Assembly (NCBI RefSeq): GCF_022631375.1
Contig: NZ_JALBGC010000002.1
Location: 372,001 to 436,000 of the forward strand
DNA: 64,000 nucleotides
From: Hymenobacter cyanobacteriorum
GTDB lineage: Bacteria; Bacteroidota; Bacteroidia; Cytophagales; Hymenobacteraceae
Direction of reading: 5' to 3'
Position 1 is the stretch's first letter, and every line of letters begins with the position of its first letter. This document shows, one piece after another, positions 44,798-55,000 of this stretch. A program made the position numbers and the translations under genes. The notes below the pieces were generated by a model. That model saw only the letters and a program-made list of their open reading frames with translations, did not search any database and was not told where the DNA came from.

Positions 44798-47101
44798 ATG
44801 GTTCACCTTTTCCTCGCTGCTCCTTTCCCTGATACCGCCCGCGCCGCGCAGTTTGCCGCCGTGCGCGCGTCTCTTGAAGCCGACACCGCCACCGAGTCGC
44901 TGCTGCTGGGCAACCTGGTGCTTGAGGACGGGGCCGCGCCGCTCGATGCCGTGGTGGTGCGTCCGCACGGCATCACGCTGCTGGTGCTGGTGCCGCGCGG
45001 CGGCGCGCTGGGCATTCCGGCGCTGGGCTACGGCGGCTGGCAGCTGAACGGCGAGCCGCTGGCTGGCGGCGAGGATTTCGATAACCCCTTCGAGCAGTTC
45101 CGGCAGCAGAAAGCCACGCTGGCCGCCTGGCTGCGCCCGCGCTTCACCCCCGCCCAGGCCAACCTGCAGTTCATCAGCGGGGTGGTGGTGTTTGAAGCCC
45201 CGCTCACCTTTGGCCCCGACGTGGAGGCCGCCCTGAACGAGGCCCCCGCCGGCTTCCAGCTGCTGGCTGGCCCCGCCGATTTGCCGCGCCGACTGCGCCA
45301 GCTGGCTACCCCCGAAATCGACCTCACCGCCGCCGACCTTGCCGAATGGGCCGCCGAGCTCAACGACTTCGCCGCTACCGCACCGCCCGCCCCAACTGCG
45401 GCCCCCGCTACCGGCCTGGCCGCCGACACGCCAGAAGCTGTGGCGGCCGCCGCCGGTAGCTTCCTCGGCGGCAAGGCCCGCGCCCTCTGGGGTTGGCTGG
45501 GGGCTAACGACGTGCCCGACGACGACGTGCCCTACGGCGCGGCGGCCGCCCTCATGGCCAGCAACGAAGAAAAAAAGCATCTCGAGCAGCTCCGCCAGCA
45601 AATGCAGGCCGACGTGCAGGCCCAGCTGCAAGCCCTCGAAACCCGCGAAGCCGAGCGTGAGCGCAGCATTGCCCAGCTCCGCGCCGAACTGGCCCAGGCC
45701 CCGCCCGTAGCCGCCGAAGCTACCGCCCTCGTGTCGCGCCTCGGGGCGGAAACCCGCGAGAAAGCCGCCCTCGAAGCGGAGATGGAAGCCTCCAAAGCCG
45801 AGCTCGCCGCCCGCAATCAGGAGCTCGATGCCAAGATTCAGCAGCTGAGCCAGCTCATCGGGCAGCTCAGCGCCGTGCCCGTAGCGCCAACGCCCGCCGC
45901 CCCGGCCCCAGCGCCCGCGCGGGAAGCTGCCGCCGAAGCACCCGAGCCAACCGCAACAGCAGCAGCTGCCTCGCCGGTGGCCGCAATAGCTCCCCCGGTA
46001 GCGCCGGCCGTGGTAGAGGCTTTCGCAACTCCGCTCGCGGCCGCGCCCACTATACCGGAAACGACCGCGGCGGCACCCGCGCCAGCAGTGGCGACGAAGC
46101 AGGACCAGCCGGTGCCAGCTGCTGCTACCTCCAGCGCCCCCTTAGCCGCGCCGGCACCGAACAGGGCGGTGGCCCTCGAAGCCCTGTTCCCAACCCCGGT
46201 GGCGGCGGCAACGCCAGCCGCGCCAGTAGCGGCGTCCGCCCCAACTTCCGGGCGTAGCGCTGCAAACCCGGCCGAACCCGCCGCGACCAGTGCGGAACAG
46301 CCTGCGACTGGCGCACCCACCGCCCCGCCAGTCGCGGAGCACCTGCGGGCGTTTGGCGCGCGCGCCCAAGCGGCCGGCGCGGCGGCCGTGCCGCACCTGC
46401 AAAAGCTAGCGGCGGCGGCCCGCGCCCGTCCCCGCGTGTTGCTGGGCGCGGCTGGCGCGGTGGTATTGCTATTGGTGGTGTGGCTATTTTCCCACCGCAC
46501 CAGCATCGCGCCGGTGCCCTACCAGGAAAACGGCCGCTGGGGCTACGCCAATGCCAGCGGCGAGCCAGTCATCAAAGCGCAGTTCGCCTCGGCCGCGCCG
46601 TTTGAGGGCGGACAGGCGGTAGTGGAAAAGGACGGCGCATTCGGGCTGGTGGATGAGGCTGGCAAACAAGTAGTAGGCGCGGCCTACGATGCCATCAATC
46701 CCTACCGCGGCGGCTACGCCCGGGTGCGGGTAGGGGAGGCCTATACTTTTCTAGAAGAAGGCGGCCAGGAATTTGACCACTACTTCTTCAACGCCCTCGA
46801 CTTTGCCGAGGGCCACGCCGCCGTGCTCGACCACCGCGGCTGGTTCTACATCAACGGCCCCGAGGTGCCCGAGAAGCCGGTCATTTTCAAGGAAGCCTAT
46901 TCCTTCGTCGATGGCCTGGCCCGCGTGCGCCTGCCCGACGGCTACACCTTCATCACCCCCGACTACCTCGCCGACCCGGCCAGCGGCACCAAGCCCTTCG
47001 GCCGCTACCAGCTGGCCGCCGATTTCAGCAACGGCAAAGCCCGCGTGACGCAAAACGGCCGCAGCTTCCTGATTGATAAGGACGGCGAGGAAGTGAAGTA
47101 G
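44798..47101 (+). CDS. NERD-like, coiled-coil, membrane and WG-repeat protein
   Basis: A 767-aa protein of unusual layout. Residues 1-190 resemble a NERD (nuclease-related) domain: DAVVVRPHGITLLVLV, a W, NPFEQFRQQK and ISGVVVFEA fit its pattern, but the catalytic Glu-x-Lys is not present. Residues about 250-355 are a charged coiled coil (EEKKHLEQLRQQMQADVQAQ). A long Ala/Pro/Thr-rich linker runs to about 550, with a single membrane helix near 550-568 (VLLGAAGAVVLLLVVWLF). The C-terminal 190 residues are WG repeats (ENGRWGYANASGEPVIKAQF, KDGAFGLVDEAGKQVVGAAY). The N-terminal part is probably cytoplasmic and the WG repeats on the other side of the membrane. An in-frame TTG upstream (44777) is a less likely start. 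Confidence 0.75.
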   Translation: MVHLFLAAPFPDTARAAQFAAVRASLEADTATESLLLGNLVLEDGAAPLDAVVVRPHGITLLVLVPRGGALGIPALGYGGWQLNGEPLAGGEDFDNPFEQFRQQKATLAAWLRPRFTPAQANLQFISGVVVFEAPLTFGPDVEAALNEAPAGFQLLAGPADLPRRLRQLATPEIDLTAADLAEWAAELNDFAATAPPAPTAAPATGLAADTPEAVAAAAGSFLGGKARALWGWLGANDVPDDDVPYGAAAALMASNEEKKHLEQLRQQMQADVQAQLQALETREAERERSIAQLRAELAQAPPVAAEATALVSRLGAETREKAALEAEMEASKAELAARNQELDAKIQQLSQLIGQLSAVPVAPTPAAPAPAPAREAAAEAPEPTATAAAASPVAAIAPPVAPAVVEAFATPLAAAPTIPETTAAAPAPAVATKQDQPVPAAATSSAPLAAPAPNRAVALEALFPTPVAAATPAAPVAASAPTSGRSAANPAEPAATSAEQPATGAPTAPPVAEHLRAFGARAQAAGAAAVPHLQKLAAAARARPRVLLGAAGAVVLLLVVWLFSHRTSIAPVPYQENGRWGYANASGEPVIKAQFASAAPFEGGQAVVEKDGAFGLVDEAGKQVVGAAYDAINPYRGGYARVRVGEAYTFLEEGGQEFDHYFFNALDFAEGHAAVLDHRGWFYINGPEVPEKPVIFKEAYSFVDGLARVRLPDGYTFITPDYLADPASGTKPFGRYQLAADFSNGKARVTQNGRSFLIDKDGEEVK

Positions 47102-47261
47102 ACTGCCGGGCAGTGGCAGCGGTCGGCTTACCAAACCAAGCCCGACAGTGCGCGTAAGTTCAGGTAGCTGCCCAATGCTGCTGCCGTGGCTTCATCGAAA
47201 CCTCAAGTCATTGCCCGTAGCATTGGCCCATCATCCGTTCACCAACCCCCAACCTTCGCGC

Positions 47262-48077
47262 ATGCCCACTCCCGACCCCCGGCGTCTCGCCAATCAAATT
47301 GCCCTTGTCACCGGGGCCAGCTCCGGCATTGGCGTGGCCGTAGCGGTGGCGCTGGCCGCGCACGGTGCGTCCGTAGTGGTGAACTACGGCCACGACGAAG
47401 AAGGAGCCAAGGCGACCGTTGCCACCATTGAGGCGGCCGGCGGCACGGCCCTGGCCATCAAGGCCGACGTGAGCAAAGAAGACGAGGTGCAGGCCATGTT
47501 CAAACAGACCATCGAGCGGTTTGGCACCGTGCACATTGTGGTAGCAAATGCTGGTTTGCAAGTTGATGCAAAATTCGTCGACATGACCCTGGCGCAATGG
47601 CAGAAGGTGATTGACGTGAACCTGACCGGCCAGTTCCTGTGCCTGCGCGAAGGGGCCCGCGAATTCATCCGGCGCGGCGAGCAGCCCGAGATTTCCCGGG
47701 CCACCGGCAAGCTCATTTGCATGAGTTCGGTGCACGAAGTCATTCCGTGGGCCGGCCACGTGAACTATGCGGCCAGCAAGGGCGGCATCATGCAGCTGAT
47801 GAAAAGCACCGCCCAGGAGCTGGCCCCGCACAAAATCCGGGTCAACAGCATTGCGCCCGGCGCCATTGCCACGCCCATCAACCTCTCGGCCCGCGACACG
47901 CCCGAGGAGGAAAAGGCCCTGCTCACACTCATTCCCTACAACCGCGTGGGCGACCCCGCTGACATCGGCAACCTCGCCGCCTGGCTCGCCTCAGATGAGG
48001 CCGACTACATCACCGGCCAAACCATTTTCATGGACGGTGGCATGACGCTCTACCCCGGCTTCGCCGACAACGGGTGA
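47262..48077 (+). CDS. Short-chain dehydrogenase, glucose 1-dehydrogenase type
   Basis: A 271-aa classical SDR. The cofactor motif is TGASSGIG near residue 20; NAG (VVANAGLQ) and the catalytic S, Y169 and K173 (YAASK) follow. The C-terminal GQTIFMDGGMTLYPGF is typical of glucose 1-dehydrogenase-like SDRs, which oxidise glucose or related sugars with NAD(P)+. The frame is open to 47148, but the ATG at 47262 gives the family length. It is followed by the GH63-like glucosidase; together they could release and oxidise glucose (inference). Confidence 0.88.
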   Translation: MPTPDPRRLANQIALVTGASSGIGVAVAVALAAHGASVVVNYGHDEEGAKATVATIEAAGGTALAIKADVSKEDEVQAMFKQTIERFGTVHIVVANAGLQVDAKFVDMTLAQWQKVIDVNLTGQFLCLREGAREFIRRGEQPEISRATGKLICMSSVHEVIPWAGHVNYAASKGGIMQLMKSTAQELAPHKIRVNSIAPGAIATPINLSARDTPEEEKALLTLIPYNRVGDPADIGNLAAWLASDEADYITGQTIFMDGGMTLYPGFADNG

Positions 48078-48081
48078 TGAA

Positions 48082-48170
48082 GTGTTGAGGGTTGAGTTTT
48101 GAATGTTGAGTTAGCCGTTGTGCGCCTTTCAAAACGCAACTCAAAACTCAACATTTAAAACTCAACCCTT
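48082..48170. repeat. Palindrome between SDR and glucosidase genes (family D)
   Basis: Arms 48082-48113 (GTTGAGGGTTGAGTTTTGAA...) and 48137-48170 are complementary. Same family as 63016-63124. It ends 5 nt before the glucosidase start codon. Confidence 0.9.
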
Positions 48171-48175
48171 AAAGA

Positions 48176-50827
48176 ATGAACCCCGAACAAACCCGCCTCC
48201 AGGAAGCCAAGGACGGCACCAAGTCTTGGCGCAAATTCGGCCCTTACGTGGCCGAGCGCCAGTGGGGCACCGTGCGCGAAGACTACTCGGCCAACGGCGA
48301 CGCCTGGAACTTCACCACCCACGACCAGGCCCGCAGCCGCGCCTACCGCTGGGGTGAGGAAGCTCTGGCCGGCTTCTGCGACGACCAGCAGCTGCTCTGC
48401 TTCGGCCTGGGCCTCTGGAACGGGCAGGATGCCATCCTGAAGGAGCGTTTTTTCGGTTTGAGCGGCACCGAGGGCAACCACGGCGAGGACGTGAAGGAAG
48501 TGTACTACTACCTCGATGCCACGCCCACGCATTCCTACCAGCGCATGCTGTACAAGTACCCGCAGCACGCTTTTCCGTACGAGTGGCTGGTGAAGGAAAA
48601 TGCCCGTCGCGACCGCATGAAGCCCGAATTCGAGCTAATGGACACGGCCATTTTCCACGAAAGCCGCTACTTCGACGTGTTCGTGGAATTTGCCAAGGCC
48701 GATGCCGAGGACGTGCTCATCCAACTCACCATCGTGAACCGTGGGCCCGACGATACCACGCTGCACCTGCTGCCGCAGCTCTGGTTTCGCAACACCTGGG
48801 CCTGGGGCAACGACCCGTATCGGCCCGAACTTTCGACCACGCCCGACGGCCACCTGCACGCCGACCATCAGGACTTGGGCCAATTCGTGCTCTACTGCGA
48901 CGAAGCCCTGCCCGGCACCAAGCCCGCGCTGCTGTTCTGCGAAAACGCCACCAACAACGGCCGCCTCTACCACGCGCCTTCGGATGAGCAGTTCTTCAAG
49001 GATGGCATCAACGACTACCTCGTGCAGGGCCAGGCCGGCGCTGTGAACCCCGCCCAAACCGGCACCAAAGCCGCCGCCCACTATGAGCTGGCCATCGCCC
49101 CCGGCGCCACCCGCGTGGTGCGCCTGCGCCTGGCCGCCCCGGGCCTCGAAACTCCCTTCGCCGACTTCGACCAGACCCTGAAGCTGCGCCTGACCGAGGC
49201 CGACCAGTTCTACCACGAGCTGCAGGCCGAAATCACCGATGCCGACGCCCGCAACGTGCAGCGCCAAGCCTTCGCGGGCATGCTCTGGTGCAAGCAGTAC
49301 TACTACTACGATGTGCCGCAGTGGCTGGCCGGCGACCCCAAGTTGCCGCCCCCGCCGCCGGAGCGCCTCGACGGCCGCAACGGCACCGGCTGGCAGCACC
49401 TGAACAATCAGCACATCATCTCGATGCCCGATACCTGGGAATACCCCTGGTACGCGGCCTGGGACCTGGCCTTCCACTGCCTGCCTCTGGCCCGGCTCGA
49501 CCCCGAATTTGCCAAGGAGCAGCTCCTGCTGCTATGCCGCGACTGGTACATGCACCCCAACGGCCAGCTGCCGGCCTACGAGTGGAAGCTGAGCGACGTG
49601 AACCCGCCCGTGCACGCCTACGCCACCTGGCGGGTCTACAAAATCGACCAGAAAGCCCGCGGCGGCCACGGCGACGTGCATTTTCTGGAAACCATTTTCC
49701 ACCGCCTGCTCCTGAATTTTACGTGGTGGGTGAACCGCAAGGACCGCGACGGCCGCAACATTTTCGAGGGCGGTTTCCTGGGGTTGGATAATATTGGCGT
49801 GTTCGACCGCTCGGCCCCGCTGCCCTACGGCGGCTACCTTGAGCAGGCCGACGGCACCGCCTGGGTAGCCATGTATGCCCTGAACATGATGCGCATCGCG
49901 CTGGAGCTCAGCAAGACCAATACCGTGTACCAAGATTTGGCCAGCAAGTTCTTCGAGCACTTCCTCTACATCGCCGAGGCGATGACCAACGTGGGCAACG
50001 AGCACATGGACCTCTGGGACGACGAGGACGAGTTCTACTACGACGCCCTGAACACGCCCGACCGCGGCCACGAGCTGCTGAAAGTGCGCAGCCTGGTGGG
50101 CCTGATTCCGCTGTTTGCCGTGGAGGTGATTGACGAGGATACGCTGAAAACGGCCCCGCAGTTTCTGGCCCGCATGAACTGGTTTCTGGACAACCGGCCG
50201 AAGCTGGCGGCGCTGGTGTCTCGCTGGCAGGAGCCCGGCAAGGGTGCCCGCCACCTGCTCTCGCTGCTGCGCGGCCACCGCGTGAAGCGCCTGTTGGCCC
50301 GTATGCTGGACGAGGCCGAATTTCTCTCGCCTTACGGCGTGCGCAGCCTCTCGCGCTACCACCTGGCCCACCCGTTCATCTTCCGGGGTACCGAAACCCA
50401 GTTCACCGTGAACTACGAGCCGGCCGAGTCGCAAACCACGCTGTTCGGCGGCAACAGCAACTGGCGCGGCCCCGTCTGGATGCCCATGAACTTCCTGCTC
50501 ATCGAGTCGCTGCAACGTTTCCACCACTATTACGGCGACGATTTCAAAGTCGAATATCCCACCAACTCCGGCCAAACCGTGACGTTGCTCGAAGTGGCCG
50601 ATGCCCTCACCAAGCGCCTCACCCAACTCTTCCTACGCGATGCCGAAACCGGCCGCCGCGCCTGCTTCGGCGACGACAAGCAGCTGCAGAACGACCCCAA
50701 CTTCCGCGACTACCTCTGGTTCCACGAGTATTTCCACGGCGACAACGGCCACGGCCTCGGTGCCAGCCACCAAACCGGCTGGACGGGCCTGATTGCCAAG
50801 CTGCTCCAGCCGCGGGTAGGGGAGTAA
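48176..50827 (+). CDS. GH63/MGH1-like glycoside hydrolase (glucosidase)
   Basis: An 883-aa cytoplasmic-looking enzyme (no signal peptide) related to the MGH1-like (alpha/alpha)6 glycosidases near GH63. Recognisable stretches are WNGQDAILKERFFGLSGTEG, the barrel-core MPDTWEYPWYAAWDLAFHCL, FLGLDNIGVFDRSAPLPYGG and NSNWRGPVWMPMNFLLIESL. An N-terminal beta-sandwich (about 1-330) precedes the catalytic barrel. Family members are usually annotated as glucosidases; the exact linkage is not predictable from sequence. The start ATG is 5 nt after a palindrome, with only the AAAG just ahead of it as a possible ribosome site. Confidence 0.85.
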   Translation: MNPEQTRLQEAKDGTKSWRKFGPYVAERQWGTVREDYSANGDAWNFTTHDQARSRAYRWGEEALAGFCDDQQLLCFGLGLWNGQDAILKERFFGLSGTEGNHGEDVKEVYYYLDATPTHSYQRMLYKYPQHAFPYEWLVKENARRDRMKPEFELMDTAIFHESRYFDVFVEFAKADAEDVLIQLTIVNRGPDDTTLHLLPQLWFRNTWAWGNDPYRPELSTTPDGHLHADHQDLGQFVLYCDEALPGTKPALLFCENATNNGRLYHAPSDEQFFKDGINDYLVQGQAGAVNPAQTGTKAAAHYELAIAPGATRVVRLRLAAPGLETPFADFDQTLKLRLTEADQFYHELQAEITDADARNVQRQAFAGMLWCKQYYYYDVPQWLAGDPKLPPPPPERLDGRNGTGWQHLNNQHIISMPDTWEYPWYAAWDLAFHCLPLARLDPEFAKEQLLLLCRDWYMHPNGQLPAYEWKLSDVNPPVHAYATWRVYKIDQKARGGHGDVHFLETIFHRLLLNFTWWVNRKDRDGRNIFEGGFLGLDNIGVFDRSAPLPYGGYLEQADGTAWVAMYALNMMRIALELSKTNTVYQDLASKFFEHFLYIAEAMTNVGNEHMDLWDDEDEFYYDALNTPDRGHELLKVRSLVGLIPLFAVEVIDEDTLKTAPQFLARMNWFLDNRPKLAALVSRWQEPGKGARHLLSLLRGHRVKRLLARMLDEAEFLSPYGVRSLSRYHLAHPFIFRGTETQFTVNYEPAESQTTLFGGNSNWRGPVWMPMNFLLIESLQRFHHYYGDDFKVEYPTNSGQTVTLLEVADALTKRLTQLFLRDAETGRRACFGDDKQLQNDPNFRDYLWFHEYFHGDNGHGLGASHQTGWTGLIAKLLQPRVGE

Positions 50828-50832
50828 CCGGT

Positions 50833-50930
50833 TGTCATGCAGAGCGCAGCGAAGCATCTCGCGTGCCGCCACTAATTCAATATTCCAACGATTGCGAGCG
50901 AGATGCTTCGCTGCGCTCTGCATGACGTTC
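50833..50930. repeat. Palindrome between glucosidase and cyclase genes (family A)
   Basis: Arms 50833-50866 and 50895-50930 (GTCATGCAGAGCG..., GAAGCATCTCGCG) with a loop beginning CCACTAATTCAATATTCC. It ends 5 nt before the cyclase-family start. Confidence 0.93.
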
Positions 50931-50935
50931 TGATT

Positions 50936-51562
50936 ATGTCCATTCCTCTTCCCTGGCTCGATGCCACCACGCCCATCCACGACGGCATGGTGCACTGGCC
51001 CGACAACGCCCCCGTCCACGTCAAAAAAACGCTGAGCATTGCCACCGGCGCGGCCGCCAACGTCACCGAAGTGTCGATGAGCGCCCACACCGGCACCCAC
51101 GTCGATGCCCCGCTGCATTTCACCGCCAACGCCGGCGACAGCACCACCATCGACCTGGCCCGCCTGATGGGCGCAGCCCGCGTGGTAGGCATCACCGACC
51201 CGCGCAGCATCAGCCTGGCCGAGGTGGAAAAGCTCGAAATCGAGCCTGGCGCACGCTTGCTCTTCCGCACCCGTATTTCCGACCACGAGTGGAGCACGAT
51301 GCCTTTTCAGCCCGATTTCGTGGCCCTTGATGCCGACGCGGCCCGCCACCTGCGCGACCGCGGCGTAGTGTGCGTGGGGGTTGATTACCTGTCGGTTGGC
51401 AAGGCCGATACCCACCACACGCTGCTCGACGCGGGCATCTGCGTTATTGAAGGGCTGGCCCTGCAGCACATTGTGCCGGGCGAGTACGAAATGCTGTGCC
51501 TGCCCCTGAAAATCGTGGACAGTGACGGCGCACCGGCCCGGGTGCTGCTACGGCCGTTATAA
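50936..51562 (+). CDS. Cyclase-family / kynurenine formamidase-like metal hydrolase
   Basis: A 208-aa protein of the cyclase family (KynB-like). The metal-binding signature HTGTHVDAPLHF is intact near residue 53, followed by later conserved segments (FQPDFVALDADAARHLRDRG, GVDYLSVGKADTHHTLLDAG). It would hydrolyse an amide or lactone; whether the substrate is N-formylkynurenine cannot be decided, since no kynurenine pathway gene is nearby. The frame extends back into the palindrome, but the ATG at 50936 is the normal family start. Confidence 0.88.
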   Translation: MSIPLPWLDATTPIHDGMVHWPDNAPVHVKKTLSIATGAAANVTEVSMSAHTGTHVDAPLHFTANAGDSTTIDLARLMGAARVVGITDPRSISLAEVEKLEIEPGARLLFRTRISDHEWSTMPFQPDFVALDADAARHLRDRGVVCVGVDYLSVGKADTHHTLLDAGICVIEGLALQHIVPGEYEMLCLPLKIVDSDGAPARVLLRPL

Positions 51563-51567
51563 GATGC

Positions 51568-51655
51568 GTAGGGTGCGGGGCTTGCCCCCGCCCGTCGTCG
51601 AACGGTTCTCCCTTAACTTATTCTCACGACGGGCGGGGGCAAGCCCGCACCCTAC
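51568..51655. repeat. GC-rich palindrome after the cyclase gene (family C)
   Basis: Arms 51568-51600 (GTAGGGTGCGGGGCTTGCCC...) and 51627-51655 are near-perfect complements. It shares its inner arm and first loop bases with the element at 39923-40063. Confidence 0.92.
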
Positions 51656-52012
51656 TCCGTTTTGTGGGCAAGCAGGAGGGCCTCAGAGACGTACATAATT
51701 TTGGCATTCGGTGATTTAATCGTTGTTTTTTAGGGAGAGCCGGCTGGCCAACGTCGGCGGGGCCGGGCGCGCGGCAGGGTTCATTTGGGCGGGGTGTAGT
51801 TGTGAGGTAAGCGTAAGGCCCAACCGTTGAAGAAGATGAAAAACGTCTTTTTCAAACGATTGTGGCCTTTTTTTAACTGACATTTTCTTCACCTTTGGGC
51901 CGTTGCTCCGTGGCTTGTTCCGGTTTGCGCGGGTTCATCGGCCGGTGAACGTTGCTTGAGTCGGACAGGGGAGGAGCGGCAAGCGCTGTTCATTCTCAAC
52001 CTAACCCCACCC
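51656..52012 (+). other. Intergenic region before the GH16 gene
   Basis: 357 bp without a convincing gene. TAATTTTG at 51696-51703 and CACCTTTG at 51890-51897 resemble -7 elements; either could drive the GH16 gene with a leader of about 110-310 nt. The stretch 51839-51890 is AT-rich. No tRNA or known riboswitch was recognised. Confidence 0.4.
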
Positions 52013-55000
52013 ATGAAAATAAACATTACTCCTCCGGCTGGCCGGTGGCGAAACCGTGTGGCCGCACTGCTCAGTTTCGGCCTGCTTTTTACCCTGCTGC
52101 CCGCCCGCTCCTGGGCCCAGTGCAACCAGCTCGTCTGGGGCGATGAGTTCAATACCGCCGCCCTCGACACCACCAAGTGGAAAGTGGTAGTGGGCGACGG
52201 CTGCCCCACGCTCTGCGGCTTCGGCAACGCTGAGCTGCAAAATTACCGCGCCCAGAACCTGGCCGTAACCGGTGGCAACCTGATTATCAACACCAAATTG
52301 GAAACCACCACCGCACCCAGCGGCAACACCTACCAATACAGCTCGGGCAAAATCGAGTCGAAAGTAGCCGGCCTGGGCAAGCTCCAGACCTTCAAGTACG
52401 GGCGCATTGAGGCGCGCATGCAGTTGCCCTCGGCCGGTGGCATCTGGCCGGCGTTCTGGATGCTGGCCGACCCCAGCAACTGGCCCTACACCGGCGAAAT
52501 CGACATTATGGAAGCCAAGCACAAGAACCCGAACTCGGTGACGGGCACAGCTATTGGCGACGCGGGCGGCGGCAACCCATACTTCGCCAGCCGCACCTAT
52601 TCGGCGGGCGTGGATTTGTCGACCGGCTTCCACGTCTACGCCCTCGAATGGGGCCCCGACGTGCTGCGCTTTTACGTGGACGGCAACCTGTATAACACCG
52701 TGACGCCGCAAACGGCCGCCGGCGCGTTTCCCTTCAACGACAACCAGTTCTATCTGATTCTCAACGCGGCGGTGGGCGGCCCGGGCTCGGGCTACACCGG
52801 CTACATTCAGCCCACGCCCGGCGACTACCCCACCCAGACGCTGGTGGATTACGTGCGGATTTACAAGGGTACCTACAACTACGCCGTGCTCGGCGACGGG
52901 GCCGTGTACCAGAACGAGCAGTACAAAAACTACCGCATCGATGCCATTGCCGGGGCCACCTACGCGTGGTCGGTTCCGGCCGGTGCCACCATTGTGAGCG
53001 GCCAGGGCACCAACTCCATTTCGGTGAACTACGGCACCAGCGCCGGCAACGTGGCCGTGACCGTCACCACCTCGGGCTGCACCACCAACACCTACTCCAA
53101 AGCCGTGACCATGAGCCCAGCCCTGAACCTGGAAAAGGTGTACGAGGACTTCCAGTCCAACCGCTTCCTGATTTATGGCACCCGCACCGGCGTGCTCACG
53201 CAGGCCGTGGCTAACCCTGCTTCGGCTGCGCCCAATACCTCGACGGCGGTGGGCAAATACGTGCGCAATGCCTCCGAAACCTACGACGTGCTGTACGTGC
53301 AGGGCCTCACCGTAGGCAATGCCAATGACTTCGCGCAGGGCCGCAAGAAGGTATACGTCGACGTGTACTCGACTGCGCCAGTGGGCAGCCGCGTCACGAT
53401 GCAGTTCGAAAACGGGGCCGTGACGACTTCGACCAACTTCCCGATGGGCCGGCACAGCGCTTACAAGGCCTTCACCACCAAGCAAAACGCCTGGGAAACG
53501 CTGGAATTCGACTACGAGAAAACCATTGATGCGGGCACCAACATCTTCGCCATCAACAACGTGGCCTTTCTGTTCGAGCCGGGCCTGAATTCGGCCAATA
53601 CCTTCTACTTCGACAACGTGCGGGTGTATGCCCAGCCAGCGCCGCCGGTGGTGGCGACGGACGTTCTGGAGAATTACGACGGCACCAGCCGCATCAGCTA
53701 CGACGCGGCCATCACCAACGGCACCTATACGGCCAACTTCGCCAACCCTTCGGCTACGGGTGTAAACACCTCGGCCAAAGTAGCTAAGTACGTGCGCAAC
53801 AGCACCCAGACCTACGACGTGCTGTTTTTCAATGCCGGCCCTCCCGGTACGGTCATCACCGACGCCGGCAAGTTCAAGGGCCAGACCTACCAGCTGCAGC
53901 TTGACCTCTACACCGACGCGCCGGTGGGCACCACGGTGCGCATCACGCTGCAAAACAAGACGGCCGCCGCGCCCACGGGCAGCTACCCGGCCGGCCGCAA
54001 CAGCACCTACCTGGCCGTAACCACCGCCCAGAATGCCTGGCAAACCCTCACGCTGAGCTTCGACACCGCGCCCGACGCCGGCACCTCCAACCTGGCCATC
54101 GACCAGCTCGCCGTGCTTTTCAACGGCAACACCAACACCGGCAATACCTATTACCTCGATAATATCAAGGTCATCAAGCATGTGGCCGACCCAACGTACA
54201 CCGCCGGGACACTCTTTGAGGACTACGAAACCGTTCACAACGTGAGCTACGTGACGGCCAACGGCACCTACCTCGCCACCCAGAACAACCCCGCCGCCGC
54301 TGGCATCAACACCTCGGCCCACGTGGCCAAGTACACCCGCAACAGCACGCAGACTTATGACGCCCTGACCCTTGCCACCGCCGCCGTGAAGGACGGCGCG
54401 CTGTATAAATCAGGCGACAAGGTATTTGCGATGGATGTGTACACCGCCGCGCCGGTGGGCACCGTGATTTCGTGGCAGTTGGAGAGCAGCGTAGCCTCGC
54501 AGCCAAGTAATTACCCGGCGGGCCGCCACAGCATCTACCAGGCCGTGGTGAAGCAGTCCAACGCCTGGCAAACTCTGCAATTCACCTACGCCAGCACGCC
54601 CGACGGCAGCACCACCGAAGCCAGCGTCGACCGACTGGTGTTCCTGTTCGCGCCCAACTCCAGCACGGGCGACGTGTACTACTTCGACAACCTGCGCAGC
54701 CTGAGCAAAACCGGCACCGCGCCCACCAACGTGGCCCCAACGGTAAGCTTGACTTCGCCCACCAACGGCGCTACTTACACCACGCCCGCTAGCATCAGCC
54801 TGACGGCCAACGCCGCTGACTCCGACGGTACGGTGTCGAAAGTGGAGTTCTTTAACGGCGCTACGCTGCTGGGCACCAGCACCGCCAGCCCCTACAGCTA
54901 CACTTGGACGGGCGTGGCCGCCGGCACCTACTCGCTCACCGCCAAAGCCACCGACAACAGCGGCGCGGCCACTACCTCGGCCGCTGTGAGCGTGACGGTG

